Of a stretch of 51,953 bases of DNA, positions 7,992 to 16,061 are shown in pieces (the stretch's first letter is position 1; every line of letters begins with the position of its first letter). A program made the position numbers and the translations under genes. The notes beneath the pieces are model-generated. The model saw only the letters and a program-made list of their open reading frames with translations. It was not told the DNA's origin and did not search any database. The DNA is from Phycisphaeraceae bacterium (lineage in GTDB: Bacteria > Planctomycetota > Phycisphaerae > Phycisphaerales > Phycisphaeraceae), in NCBI GenBank assembly GCA_020851735.1, contig JADZCD010000035.1, positions 1 through 51,953 of the forward strand, given 5' to 3'.

Positions 7992-9497
7992 CTATCTGGC
8001 GGCGGAATTGGTATTAAGTCGGCGCATCTGCTGGTAAGCGTTAAGAGCATCGGCCCGGGCCTGGGCGTGGGCGATGATGGGTTTGGGGTAGGCGGCGCCC
8101 AAGCTTATTTTTGCCCGGCGCAGGGTTTCGGCCGGCGCCAGCCAGGGCTGATGCCGCCACGGAGGAGCCAGCCCCGCCAGCGGCGGAATCCAGCGGGCCA
8201 CATACGAGCCCTGGGGATCAAAGCGCTGGGCCTGAAGCGAGGGATTGAACACGCGAAAATACGGCGCGGCATCCGCACCGCACCCGGCGGTCCACTGCCA
8301 GCCCAAGGTGTTGTTGGCCAAGTCAGCGTCCACCAGGGTGTCCCAGAACCAGCGGGCGCCGGCCAGCCAGGGTTGGCGCAGGTGTTTGCAGAGGAAGGAC
8401 GCAGCCACCAAGCGCGCGCGGTTGTGCATCCAGCCGGTCTGCCAGAGCTGGCGCATGCCGGCATCCACCAGCGGATAGCCGGTCCGGCCCTGCTGCCAAG
8501 CCGCGAGGGCTTTGGCGTCTTGGCGCCATTTCATGTGGCGGAACGATTCGCGCAGCGGCTGGGCGGGGGTGTGGGGAAAGTGATAGAGCAGATGGTGGCT
8601 GAATTCCCGCCAGATCAGTTGCCTAAGCCAGGCGGACTTGCCGGCGGAATTCTTTGCGCCCCGGGACGGCTGGCACACGCTCTGCCAGACGCGCTGGATG
8701 CTCAACTGCCCCCAGTGCAGATAAGGGGAAAGGCGGCTGGTGCCGTCCTCAAGGGCAAGGTCGTCGCGGCTGGTCGCATAGCGGCGGATCGGCCCGGACT
8801 GGAATTGATCAAGGAGTTCGCGGCCGGCCTTTGCGCTGATGGTCCAGGCCTGCAAAATCCCCCGCGGCCAGGGGTGGTCGGGCAACAGGTCCAGATCGGC
8901 CACGCCAAGCGACTTGGGCCAGCGAGCTAATCCTTCCAGGCGTTTGGGCACGCTCAGGGGGGCTTGGCAAGCGGATAATGAGGCGCACTTCATGACCGCG
9001 TGATAGAAGGGCGTAAAGACCTGATACGGTTTGTCCTGCTGGGTTTGGATTTCCCAAGGCTCGCACAAAAGGGAACCGTTGAACGTCTGCGTGGCGATGC
9101 CTTTTTCGCTTAGGCCCTTGGCCAGAGCCTGGTCACGCGCCAGGGCGGCTGGTTCGTAGAGGCGGGTCCAATAGATGGCGACATTCCGCTTGGCGTCCGA
9201 GGGGCGGCCTTTCCTGCCCCCCACTTCCTGGGCTAGTTTCAGCAGTTCTTCCAAGGTTCCGCCCCGGCGAATCACCAGGCGCGAGCCGAGCTTGGCCAGG
9301 GATTTTTCCAGATCCAAAAGCGCGTGATGCAGCCAGACTTTGGCTGCCGAGCCCGGCGGCCACGGGCCGTCCTCACGCGGGCTCCACACATAGACCCCCA
9401 CCACCGGCCCGCCCGCGCGGACTGCGGCAGCCAGGGCGGGATGGTCATCCACCCGCAAATCCCGCCGAAACCACACCAGATTCACACGCTCAGCCAT
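7992..9497 (-). CDS. phrB: Deoxyribodipyrimidine photolyase
   Basis: A 501-aa cytoplasmic flavoprotein that repairs cyclobutane pyrimidine dimers with light. The N-terminal Rossmann antenna domain begins VNLVWFRRDLRVDDHPAL. The C-terminal FAD domain contains RYATSRDDLALEDGTSRLSPYLHWG, WREFSHHLLYHFP, GYPLVDAGMRQLWQTGWMHN and DADLANNTLGWQW, which are typical CPD class I photolyase blocks including the tryptophan-rich FAD region. The ATG at 9497 is preferred because GGAG is 6 nt upstream. The in-frame ATG at 9503 would have its ribosome-binding site directly abutting. No neighbouring DNA repair gene is present. Confidence 0.93.
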   Translation of the reverse strand: MAERVNLVWFRRDLRVDDHPALAAAVRAGGPVVGVYVWSPREDGPWPPGSAAKVWLHHALLDLEKSLAKLGSRLVIRRGGTLEELLKLAQEVGGRKGRPSDAKRNVAIYWTRLYEPAALARDQALAKGLSEKGIATQTFNGSLLCEPWEIQTQQDKPYQVFTPFYHAVMKCASLSACQAPLSVPKRLEGLARWPKSLGVADLDLLPDHPWPRGILQAWTISAKAGRELLDQFQSGPIRRYATSRDDLALEDGTSRLSPYLHWGQLSIQRVWQSVCQPSRGAKNSAGKSAWLRQLIWREFSHHLLYHFPHTPAQPLRESFRHMKWRQDAKALAAWQQGRTGYPLVDAGMRQLWQTGWMHNRARLVAASFLCKHLRQPWLAGARWFWDTLVDADLANNTLGWQWTAGCGADAAPYFRVFNPSLQAQRFDPQGSYVARWIPPLAGLAPPWRHQPWLAPAETLRRAKISLGAAYPKPIIAHAQARADALNAYQQMRRLNTNSAAR

Positions 9498-9846
9498 CGC
9501 CATCTCCGGTCCCCCTGCCGCTGGCCCGCCACGCGCCCGGCCATTTTATTCCTGCTTTTTTTGCACGCCTTGGGGCTGCTGGTCTAAGCCAGGGTTTCTT
9601 CCCGCATGTCAGCTAAGGCCCTAGAATCCGGTTATTCTTAGAACTCTTGACAGCATAAACCGCCAAGTCGCCAAGAGCGCCAAGAAAACTGCCAAGATGA
9701 ATATTTTGAGGCAAGACAACCATTGATTCGTGACTTGGCGTGACTTGGCGTCCTTGGCGTCATGGCGGTTAATCGCTTTTTTTGTTAGCGGCACATAGTC
9801 CGGCCGCTCGGATGATGATACGAAACATTCTTTCCCCCAAAGGCGC
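9498..9846. repeat. Intergenic region with CGCCAAG inverted-repeat element, copy 2
   Basis: This gap between divergent genes carries a second CGCCAAG element. Its left arm at 9656-9684 (from TAAACCGCC) and right arm at 9734-9772 (to GGCGGTTAA) can fold on each other. It is an inverted copy of the element at 609-725: its left arm is the exact reverse complement of the right arm there, and CTTGACA lies just outside both. About 50 bp of interior differs. No gene is seen in this gap. Confidence 0.8.
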
Positions 9847-11148
9847 ATGATGCATTTCACATTCGTCTCTTTGCTGTTTTTGGCCATGGTCCTGGGCAGT
9901 GGGCCAATCCAGGCCCAACCGCAAACCATGCCCGCGAACCCGCCCGCTCTCGGCCCGGCCACGCAGCCGGCCACCCCGCTGCCGCGCATCGGCGTGCGGG
10001 CGGGGCAAATCGTTAATCGCCAGACTCTGGGCCCCTTTCACCCCAGGGGGTTCAACTACATCCGCCTGTTCGCCCAGCGAGCCTGGCACGCGACGTTCAG
10101 CCCCGATCACTACGACGCCGCCCGCGCGGAGGCCATGCTGGCGGATCTGCGCCAGCGCGGCTTCACGGTGGTGCGGGTGTTCATCAATCCGCTGCCGGGC
10201 GAGGGCATTATTGACGCGGAACATCCCCGGCAATTTTCCGCTCGATATCTGGCCAATTTTCTGGACTTTCTTTCCTTGGCCAATCGGCAGGGGATTTATG
10301 TGATCGCCTGTCTGTGCGACATGCCGCCGGGCCCACGCTATCACCCCATCGCCGGCACGCAGCCGGACAACATGCGCGGCGTCAACTTTCGCCATCTGCA
10401 CGCGGGCGGGATCAAGGCCAATGCCCAATATGTGGCGGATTTCGTCGCGGCGATCAAGGCATACGACCCTAATCTGCTGTCGACGATCTTCGCCTACGAG
10501 TTGGACAACGAGTCGCACTATGCCGCGAAACACCCGCCCTTTTCCCTGCGCGCGGGCACGGTCACGCCGGCCAATGGCCAGACGTACGACCTGGCCAGCC
10601 AGGAAGACCAGCAGCGCATGGCGGACGACCTGACGATTTTCTGGGCTAACGCGTGCGTGGAGGCGATCCGGGCGGTGGACGCGGAGGCGATGGTCAGCGT
10701 CAATGTGTTCACCTTCAACGCGGTGCAGCGACCCGGGGCGGGCAGCCATTTTACCGACCAAACCTGGGACGGCCGAATACCCTTGCGCCCGTTGGCGCTG
10801 GCCAAGTCCAACATTTCCTATCTGGACATTCACACCTATCCGTTTAACGCCCGCACGTTTCAAAAGGACCTGGCCAGCATTGAGTTTGACGCGGTTAAGT
10901 CCATCTGTGCTGAACGCGGACTGCCGATGATCTGCGGCGAATTCGGGGCGTTTTCAAGCGCGTATCCGCATTTTCCCACGGCGGTGTCGGTCATGCGCCG
11001 ACACTTAAAAACTCTTTATCAGGTGGGATTCGTCGGCGATCTGTATTGGACGTACGACACGGCGGAGCAGGAATACCTCTGGCACGCGTGCAGCGAAAAC
11101 GGAGCGATCTTGGAGATGTTGACTGAGTTTGTCCCCCCCCGGAAGTGA
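9847..11148 (+). CDS. Secreted glycoside hydrolase-like protein (GH5/cellulase superfamily)
   Basis: A 433-aa product with a signal peptide (MMHFTFVSLLFLAMVLGSGPIQAQ), a Pro/Ala-rich linker and a TIM-barrel glycosidase domain. Visible marks are GFNYIRLFAQ near the barrel start, ADLRQRGFTVVRVFINPLPG, FAYELDNESHY with a candidate acid/base Glu after Asn at the end of beta-4, and MICGEFGAF with a candidate nucleophile Glu late in the barrel. This layout fits GH-A clan enzymes acting on beta-glycans, but the substrate cannot be told. Two start ATGs are adjacent (9847, 9850) behind AAAGG. It stands alone, with no transport or polysaccharide-utilisation genes nearby. Confidence 0.8.
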   Translation: MMHFTFVSLLFLAMVLGSGPIQAQPQTMPANPPALGPATQPATPLPRIGVRAGQIVNRQTLGPFHPRGFNYIRLFAQRAWHATFSPDHYDAARAEAMLADLRQRGFTVVRVFINPLPGEGIIDAEHPRQFSARYLANFLDFLSLANRQGIYVIACLCDMPPGPRYHPIAGTQPDNMRGVNFRHLHAGGIKANAQYVADFVAAIKAYDPNLLSTIFAYELDNESHYAAKHPPFSLRAGTVTPANGQTYDLASQEDQQRMADDLTIFWANACVEAIRAVDAEAMVSVNVFTFNAVQRPGAGSHFTDQTWDGRIPLRPLALAKSNISYLDIHTYPFNARTFQKDLASIEFDAVKSICAERGLPMICGEFGAFSSAYPHFPTAVSVMRRHLKTLYQVGFVGDLYWTYDTAEQEYLWHACSENGAILEMLTEFVPPRK

Positions 11149-11282
11149 CGCGCGGAAGTGATCCCCGGAAGTGACGACCTGACGCTGGGAATTGGGTCTG
11201 GGGTACGGGGTACGGGGTACGGGGTACGGGGTCGGGGGAGATGAAGGGCGAGGGATGAATGGTGAATTAACACGCGGCGGCG
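11131..11282. repeat. CCCGGAAGT motifs and (GGGGTAC)4 array
   Basis: Starting in the last codons of the hydrolase gene are three GGAAGTGA motifs, then four tandem GGGGTAC heptamers (11200-11227) that decay into GGGGTCG and GGGGGAG. It belongs to the same families as 33400-33545, 42640-42740 and 43553-43700. The G4-N3 spacing fits a G-quadruplex motif on the + strand. Confidence 0.8.
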
Positions 11283-12020
11283 CTAAGGAAGGCGGGCGAC
11301 AAGGGATCGGAGATTGGGAAACGGATAGTCCACTGGGGAGAGGATCAAAGCTTCGGAGCATGAATCCGAGCGGAGATCATCGGCTCGGTTACGTTTGCGG
11401 AATTTTTTCTTTTTCCGGCGTGGCTTGGGTTTCTGGCTGGCCCAGCGGCCGACACCTTCGGCGCGGGCTTGTTGCTCAAGTTGTTTGTAATAATCCCGTC
11501 GACTGTGGGGAAAGCGACGCTCCCAGCGCGCCAGGCCGGCCTGGAGCAGGTGTTCGTTGAGCCATGTGCCGTCGGGCAATTGGATATAGGCTAAGAGTCT
11601 TTCGTAACGGTCGCGGGTATCGGCAGGGTCCAGTTCCAGGCGAACGGTTTTGCCCTCCACCAGCGTGCGGGCCATCTCCGTGGATTCCTGGGCAAAAGGC
11701 TCCGGGCCGAGGTTGGGCTTGCGGTAATTCATCTCCGGCGTGTCGATACCCCACAGGCGGATGCGCGTGCCGTCGGATAACTCCACGGTGTCGCCGTCGA
11801 TGACCTTGGTGATGTCCCAGTTTTGATGGTGATACAGCCGCCAGTCGTCGTTCTGGGCGCTGGGGGCGGCCAGCCAACCTTGCTTTTGGCCAAGATACGC
11901 CAGACCAAGAATAAGCAGGGTAACCAATATCACGCCGGCCTTGCGCTGCCAGCGGCGGGCGAGCAGCGTGCCCAACGGCACCGGCGGACGAGAGGAAGAC
12001 TTAATGCTTTTTCTAGGCAT
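11283..12020 (-). CDS. Membrane-anchored thermonuclease-like protein (SNase fold)
   Basis: A 245-aa product with a basic N-terminus, one membrane segment (about residues 27-45, GVILVTLLILGLAYLG) and a staphylococcal-nuclease domain. VIDGDTVELSDGTRIRLWGI gives the calcium-binding Asp and first catalytic Arg. DTPE, then DPADTRDRYERLLAYI with the second Arg region, and LQAGLARWE follow. The family is a calcium-dependent phosphodiesterase, so an extracytoplasmic, anchored nuclease is likely. After a Lys/Arg-rich stretch (KPRRKKKKFRKR) the last 30 or so residues look unlike the family and run into the repeat-bearing intergenic region. No clear ribosome-binding site is seen. Confidence 0.85.
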   Translation of the reverse strand: MPRKSIKSSSRPPVPLGTLLARRWQRKAGVILVTLLILGLAYLGQKQGWLAAPSAQNDDWRLYHHQNWDITKVIDGDTVELSDGTRIRLWGIDTPEMNYRKPNLGPEPFAQESTEMARTLVEGKTVRLELDPADTRDRYERLLAYIQLPDGTWLNEHLLQAGLARWERRFPHSRRDYYKQLEQQARAEGVGRWASQKPKPRRKKKKFRKRNRADDLRSDSCSEALILSPVDYPFPNLRSLVARLP

Positions 12021-12074
12021 CGTGATGAAGCTGGCCCGCTGCTTTCGACCGCGCCGACAAAGGCCGCGCGGCTG

Positions 12075-12530
12075 TTACTTAAGCAGGCTGTTCAGGTGTT
12101 CTAAGCGAAAATAACGCAGCACCGCAGCCAACAGGAGAATGATCGCCCCCAGGTGCAGGTAGATCATCAGCCAGGATCGATCCGATCCCTTTTGCAGCAA
12201 TCTGGTCTGGCGAGCCCAGTAAAGAGCCAGCAGAATCGCCGCCAGCAGCACCTTGGTGCCGATCAGGGCGTTGCCCAACGGGCCCATATCGCGGTAGACG
12301 GCGGCCAATTTGATCCAGTTGTAGACGCCGCTGACGATCAGCCCGGCGGCGGCGATCCAGAAAATTCGCCCCAGGCGATTCTGCACCAGTTGATGAAGCG
12401 AGCTGCGTAAGCCCTCGTCGAGTAAACGCGTGGCGGGCCAGACGCAGAAGATCACGGCGCTCATGGCCCCCAGCATGAGCAGGGCCGAAACGACGTGCAC
12501 GTAACGCGCGAGGATGTCCAGGATCATCAT
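12075..12530 (-). CDS. Four-helix membrane protein, CopD-like
   Basis: A 151-aa inner-membrane protein with four predicted helices: LARYVHVVSALLMLGAMSAVIFCVW, IFWIAAAGLIVSGVYNWIKL, LIGTKVLLAAILLALYW and IYLHLGAIILLLAAVLRYF. A conserved-looking His in helix 1 (RYVHVVSALLMLG) and one in helix 4 (YLHLG) resemble CopD/HemJ-type proteins, which handle copper or haem; the specific role is unknown. There is no Shine-Dalgarno. A TATAGT hexamer (12539-12544) lies 8 nt before the ATG, so the mRNA may be leaderless. Two ATGs are adjacent (12530, 12527). Confidence 0.7.
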   Translation of the reverse strand: MMILDILARYVHVVSALLMLGAMSAVIFCVWPATRLLDEGLRSSLHQLVQNRLGRIFWIAAAGLIVSGVYNWIKLAAVYRDMGPLGNALIGTKVLLAAILLALYWARQTRLLQKGSDRSWLMIYLHLGAIILLLAAVLRYFRLEHLNSLLK

Positions 12531-12538
12531 GGAAATAG

Positions 12539-12544
12539 ACTATA
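12539..12544 (-). promoter_or_regulatory. -10 hexamer directly upstream of the CopD-like gene
   Basis: TATAGT on the minus strand (5/6 to TATAAT) ends 8 nt before the start codon. The expected transcription start falls at or next to the ATG. No clear -35 is seen. Confidence 0.45.
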
Positions 12545-12558
12545 CACTTCGCGCCGCT

Positions 12559-12770
12559 CCCGAAAGTACCCCCGGAAACAAATAATGACGAATGCCCAGT
12601 GACGAATGGCGAATGAAATGCACGGGCTTGGGTCTGAGGTCTGGGGCAGGAATTCGGGGGTTGGCGTCTAGGGTTTGGGGTCGCATTCGCCATTCAGCAT
12701 TCAACACTCGGCATTCAGTATTCTTTTCGCCCCCCCCCGGAAGCACCCCCCGGCGGAGCCGGGGGCTGAA
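12559..12770 (+). repeat. Composite heptamer element, copy A, plus CCCCCGGC hairpin
   Basis: Starts with CCCCGGAA-type motifs and AATAATGACGAATG, continues through GAATGGC/GAATGAA words, a GGGTCTG-type heptad tract, then GGGTCGCATTCG and CATTCAGCATTC words, and ends at 12725. It is directly followed by the hairpin CCCCCGGC-GGA-GCCGGGGG (12747-12765) and CTGAA. Copies B and C are inverted relative to it; D and E have the same orientation. Confidence 0.85.
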
Positions 12771-12800
12771 ACGCGCGCGGCATGTTGGCGGGGTTATTCG

Positions 12801-14033
12801 TTACACAATCAGCATGGCGTCGCCGAAGGAGTAGAAGCGGTAGCCCTCGGCCACGGCGAGCGCGTACCAGGCTTTCAGCTGCGCCAGACCCACGCCCGGA
12901 AGAGCCGCCACCAGGGCCAGGAGGGTGGAGCGCGGCAGGTGGAAGTTGGTCAGAAGAGCGTCGGCAAAACGAAAGGCAAAGCCAGCTTGCCCTTCGTCGG
13001 CTGGTCTTATGAACAGCTGCGTGGAGGTCGCATAGCCCTGGGTCAAGGCGGCTTGCCACTCCGGGCTGCGGAGTGCGGGCAGGCTTTCTAAGGCTCGGAC
13101 GCTGGTGGTGCCCACGGGGATGATCCGCCCGCCCCGCTGACGGGTATCGGCCAGGGCTTGGATAGTCGCGGCGGGGACGCTCATCAGCTCTTCATGCATC
13201 AAGTGCTCTTGGAGGGTCGTCGCGCGGATGGGGGCGAATGTGCCTAAGCCCACGTGCAAAGTGACGTCCGCGCGATTGACGCCGCTGGCGGAAAGGTTGG
13301 CTAAGAGACTCTCGGTAAAGTGCAGGCCTGCCGTGGGCGCGGCCACGGAACCGGGCTCCCGGGCGTAAACGGTGTTGTAGCGCTGGGCGTCGGCGGAATC
13401 CCATTCCGAGCGACCGGCTGTCTTGCGGGCTTTGCGGATATAGGGCGGCAACGGCGGCTGACCGATGCGGTCCAGAATCGCAAGAGCATCGATGCCTTGC
13501 GGAGACTGGACTGCTTCCGGGACGGGGCAACGCTGCACCGCTTGCTGACGCGCGCGGCTCGTTGATAGGGCTGCTTCCGGGGGCGGGGGTACTGCTTCCG
13601 GGGGGGTGGCTAGCCATTGGCCGCTGCCACATTTGGTCAGCAATTGGATCGACACTGTTTTTTGACCGTCGTGATCGAGCAGTTGTATTTGTTCGCCTTC
13701 GCGCAGCGAGCCACGGGCTTCGAGCATGACGCGCCATTGCACAGGTTCGGCTGGTCCGGGCCGGCAAGTCTCCAGATACAGTCCCTCCACGCGTCCGCTG
13801 GTTTTGGCGCGCAGGCCTTCAAACCGGGCGGGCAGCACCCGGCTGCGATTGAACACCATCAGGTCGCCGGGGCCCGGGCCACCGACGATCCCCGGAAGGT
13901 CGCGGACGTGAAGGTGTTCGACGCGCCCGGATTGCCTGTCCACCACCAGCAGGCGTGCGGCGTCGCGCGGCTGGGCGGGCTCGATGGCGATGCGGTCGGC
14001 GGGGAGGGGGTAGTCCAGTTCCTCAATGCGCAT
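12801..14033 (-). CDS. queA: S-adenosylmethionine:tRNA ribosyltransferase-isomerase
   Basis: Makes epoxyqueuosine in tRNA from SAM during queuosine synthesis. The 410-aa product starts MRIEELDYPLPADRIA and contains VFNRSRVLPARFEG, VYAREPGSVAAPTAGLHFT (PTAGLHF signature), LHVGLGTFAPI, MHEE and NFHLPRSTLLALVAA. The family is usually about 340-360 aa. The excess sits at residues about 143-170, a Pro/Ala-rich insertion (PPEAVPPPPEAAL) that is a translation of the CTTCCGGGGG intergenic repeat (13569-13610). The rest of the fold is complete, so it is probably active. No other queuosine gene is nearby. Confidence 0.93.
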   Translation of the reverse strand: MRIEELDYPLPADRIAIEPAQPRDAARLLVVDRQSGRVEHLHVRDLPGIVGGPGPGDLMVFNRSRVLPARFEGLRAKTSGRVEGLYLETCRPGPAEPVQWRVMLEARGSLREGEQIQLLDHDGQKTVSIQLLTKCGSGQWLATPPEAVPPPPEAALSTSRARQQAVQRCPVPEAVQSPQGIDALAILDRIGQPPLPPYIRKARKTAGRSEWDSADAQRYNTVYAREPGSVAAPTAGLHFTESLLANLSASGVNRADVTLHVGLGTFAPIRATTLQEHLMHEELMSVPAATIQALADTRQRGGRIIPVGTTSVRALESLPALRSPEWQAALTQGYATSTQLFIRPADEGQAGFAFRFADALLTNFHLPRSTLLALVAALPGVGLAQLKAWYALAVAEGYRFYSFGDAMLIV

Positions 14034-14657
14034 GGCGGGCTTTGACCTTCAAAAGGGCACATCCTAACGCACCGGCGGGGTTGCATCAGCCCGGCGCGAA
14101 TGTTGATTTCAGACATCAGTCCGAACCACCGGCATAGACCGATCCATGCTGTCAGAGCAGTAAAAGCCAGCTAAACAAAGCCTTAAATCACGATCCTTGT
14201 CGTGGCCTCCACCGGCTTGGGCTTTGAACCGTGCGGGGGTGATGAAAATCCCTTGTCACCCCAACCTGTCGATTGCCCTGCTCCGCTATCGCCTGTTCGG
14301 CCCGGGGAAATTCTGCCTGCACGTGGGCAAGCGAGCGGTTCGTCTGTTTCAGATACACGCGGCGGGGCGGCATCGTTTTGTTCCACCGCCGGTCAAGCCT
14401 CAGGCGGCTGATTCATCCACTCAAACCTCCTATTTGTCTTTAATGTCCCCGACGCAGACCGAACTGGAGTACGCTCTTTACACGGCGCAAAATGACCCTT
14501 GTTTAACGAAGAAAAACGCCATTCAGGGGCCTGTGCCGCGCTTCTGTCGCCTAAGTTTTCCGGGAGAACAAGCCGATCTTATTAAGGGTTCTTTGATCGA
14601 TCGGTACGGGTAATTTGCCCACAGGTAACAGGGGCCCTGGAAAGACGAGTATCCGCA
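14034..14657. other. Long intergenic region, nothing recognised
   Basis: About 620 bp separate queA from the small ORF at 14658. I find no repeat family of the window, no tRNA and no convincing gene. Overlapping ORFs on both strands (14197-14613 plus; 14183-14386 minus) have no start signals or motifs. The promoter of queA should lie in the left end. A leader RNA for the downstream gene is possible but no fold stands out. Confidence 0.3.
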
Positions 14658-14876
14658 GTGCAGAGCAACGAACCGATTGACAAGCTGATTGAAAATGTCC
14701 AGAAACTGGATCGGCAGGCGTGCATCGAGCATCTGCGGGGATTCGCGCGGCCGAAGCTGGACTTCACGGAAGATTTCCTGTCCCAGTTGAGTCTGGATCG
14801 GCTGCGTCACGTGCTGATGGCTGCCTGTCTGCAGGCGCGGCAGAATCAGAAGTCGCCACTTCGTCCGTCCGCTTAA
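14658..14876 (+). CDS. Small hypothetical protein
   Basis: A 72-aa soluble protein from a GTG start with GAG about 11 nt upstream. The sequence is amphipathic and charged (KLIENVQKLDRQACIEHLRG, then LDFTEDFLSQLSLDRLRHVL and MAACLQARQNQK), which looks like a compact helical protein rather than noise. I recognise no family. Codon use matches neighbouring genes. It precedes the methyltransferase gene by about 315 bp on the same strand. Confidence 0.55.
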   Translation: MQSNEPIDKLIENVQKLDRQACIEHLRGFARPKLDFTEDFLSQLSLDRLRHVLMAACLQARQNQKSPLRPSA

Positions 14877-15191
14877 GAAACCCCTCCGGATTTAGGTTGA
14901 TTTTCATGGCTGGCGATCCGATCGCGGCCGGTGGCTGCGAACTTGCCTTGCCGGGCGATTCAGCCAGGCCTATTGTTCCTTGGAAAGGGTCTGTTCATGG
15001 CCCCCGCACCGTTTGCGTAAGGGCCGCTGGGCGAGTAACGTAAACGTGAATCAAGGGAGCCGGCCCGTCGCCTTCTCCCCCCGACGGCGGCCAAAATAGC
15101 GATCTGTGGCAGCAGCCACATCAGGCAAGGTAGGCGCGGCAGCCGCCCTCTGATTGAGGACCAGTACCGGCCGAAGATCCAAGGACCAACG
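14877..15191 (+). other. Possible structured leader upstream of the methyltransferase gene
   Basis: This 315-bp gap has no gene that I can support. It contains the hairpins CCGTCG/CGACGG (about 15064-15086, C-rich loop) and TGTGGC-AGCA-GCCACA (15105-15120), both within 130 nt of the downstream ATG. They may form a 5' UTR structure. I recognise no riboswitch class. Confidence 0.3.
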
Positions 15192-15908
15192 ATGCCCAGC
15201 AGGACCGAACGTTACTCTATCGGCGGCTACGATCTGGACTTGAGCGTCAGTTCCGGCGTGTTCAATCCGACGACGACCACCCAGCGGCTGGCGGACGAAG
15301 TGAAGATTCCGGCCGGCGCGACCGTGCTGGACTTAGGGTGCGGCGTGGGGCCCTTGGCCATTGTGTCCGCGTTGCGGGGCGCTAATCCGGTTTTCGCCGT
15401 GGACATCGTGCCCGAAGCGATCGAACTGGCCAAAGAAAACATCAAGCGCGCGGGCGTGGCGGACAAAGTCACCGCCCTGTGCGGCGACCTGTTTGAGCCG
15501 GTGAAGGACAAAAAATTCGACCTGATCGTCAACGACGTGTCGGGCATCGCCGACCGGGTGGCGCGGCTAAGCCCCTGGTATCCGGACGCGGTCCCCACGG
15601 GCGGAAATGACGGCACGGACGTGGTGTTGCGGATGCTCGAGACCTCGCCGAAACATTTGAAACCCAACGGGGCGCTGTATTTCGCCACTTCAACGTTGTC
15701 CGACGCGGCCAAGATCGTCCGGCACGCCCAGAAGGTGTTCAAGGATCGGGTGGAGCAGCTGTCATCCTACCGCTTCCCGTTCTGCCCGGAATTCATGCAG
15801 GCGATCAATGAGTTGCGGACGCTGCGCGACGAGGGCAAGGTGACCTTTGAGGAACGCCGGTCCAGGTACATCTGGACGCTGGACCTGTATCGGGCCACCA
15901 CGGCTTAA
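15192..15908 (+). CDS. Class I SAM-dependent methyltransferase (MTS/PrmC-like)
   Basis: A 238-aa cytoplasmic methyltransferase. Motif I is VLDLGCGVGPLAIVSAL (about residues 47-63), motif II gives VFAVDIVPEAIELAKEN, and the motif IV region reads FDLIVNDVSGIADRV. The NPPY-type tetrapeptide that marks N-methyltransferases acting on glutamine or nucleobases is replaced by NDVSG, so the substrate may differ from PrmC/RsmC relatives. An N-terminal segment (RYSIGGYDLDLSVSSGVFNP) resembles the small-methyltransferase entry found in that group. It stands alone and ends at a clear terminator shared with the convergent FKBP gene. Confidence 0.8.
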   Translation: MPSRTERYSIGGYDLDLSVSSGVFNPTTTTQRLADEVKIPAGATVLDLGCGVGPLAIVSALRGANPVFAVDIVPEAIELAKENIKRAGVADKVTALCGDLFEPVKDKKFDLIVNDVSGIADRVARLSPWYPDAVPTGGNDGTDVVLRMLETSPKHLKPNGALYFATSTLSDAAKIVRHAQKVFKDRVEQLSSYRFPFCPEFMQAINELRTLRDEGKVTFEERRSRYIWTLDLYRATTA

Positions 15909-15958
15909 GGCGTTTTTCCCGTCGCGGGTTTCCAGCTCGCAAGCACACAAAGAAAACA

Positions 15959-15997
15959 AAACAGGCCGCGGCAGATGCCACGGCCTGTTGTTTTTTT
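15959..15997. terminator. Bidirectional terminator between methyltransferase and FKBP genes
   Basis: The stem ACAGGCCG (15961-15968)/CGGCCTGT (15981-15988), which AA/TT can extend, is followed by a T run on the plus strand. It is preceded by an A-rich run (AAAGAAAACAAA) that gives T's on the minus strand. It can serve both converging genes. Confidence 0.85.
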
Positions 15998-16061
15998 CCA
16001 TTTTCGCGGAGGCTTGCGGTTCGCCCGTGCCGCTTAGCACCGGGCGCCGCGGGTTATTCCG

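Noticed and set aside
14197..14613. 138-codon plus-strand ORF in the queA-14658 gap
   Set aside because: No ribosome-binding site, no motif, and unlike neighbouring proteins in composition. Overlapping ORFs exist on the other strand.
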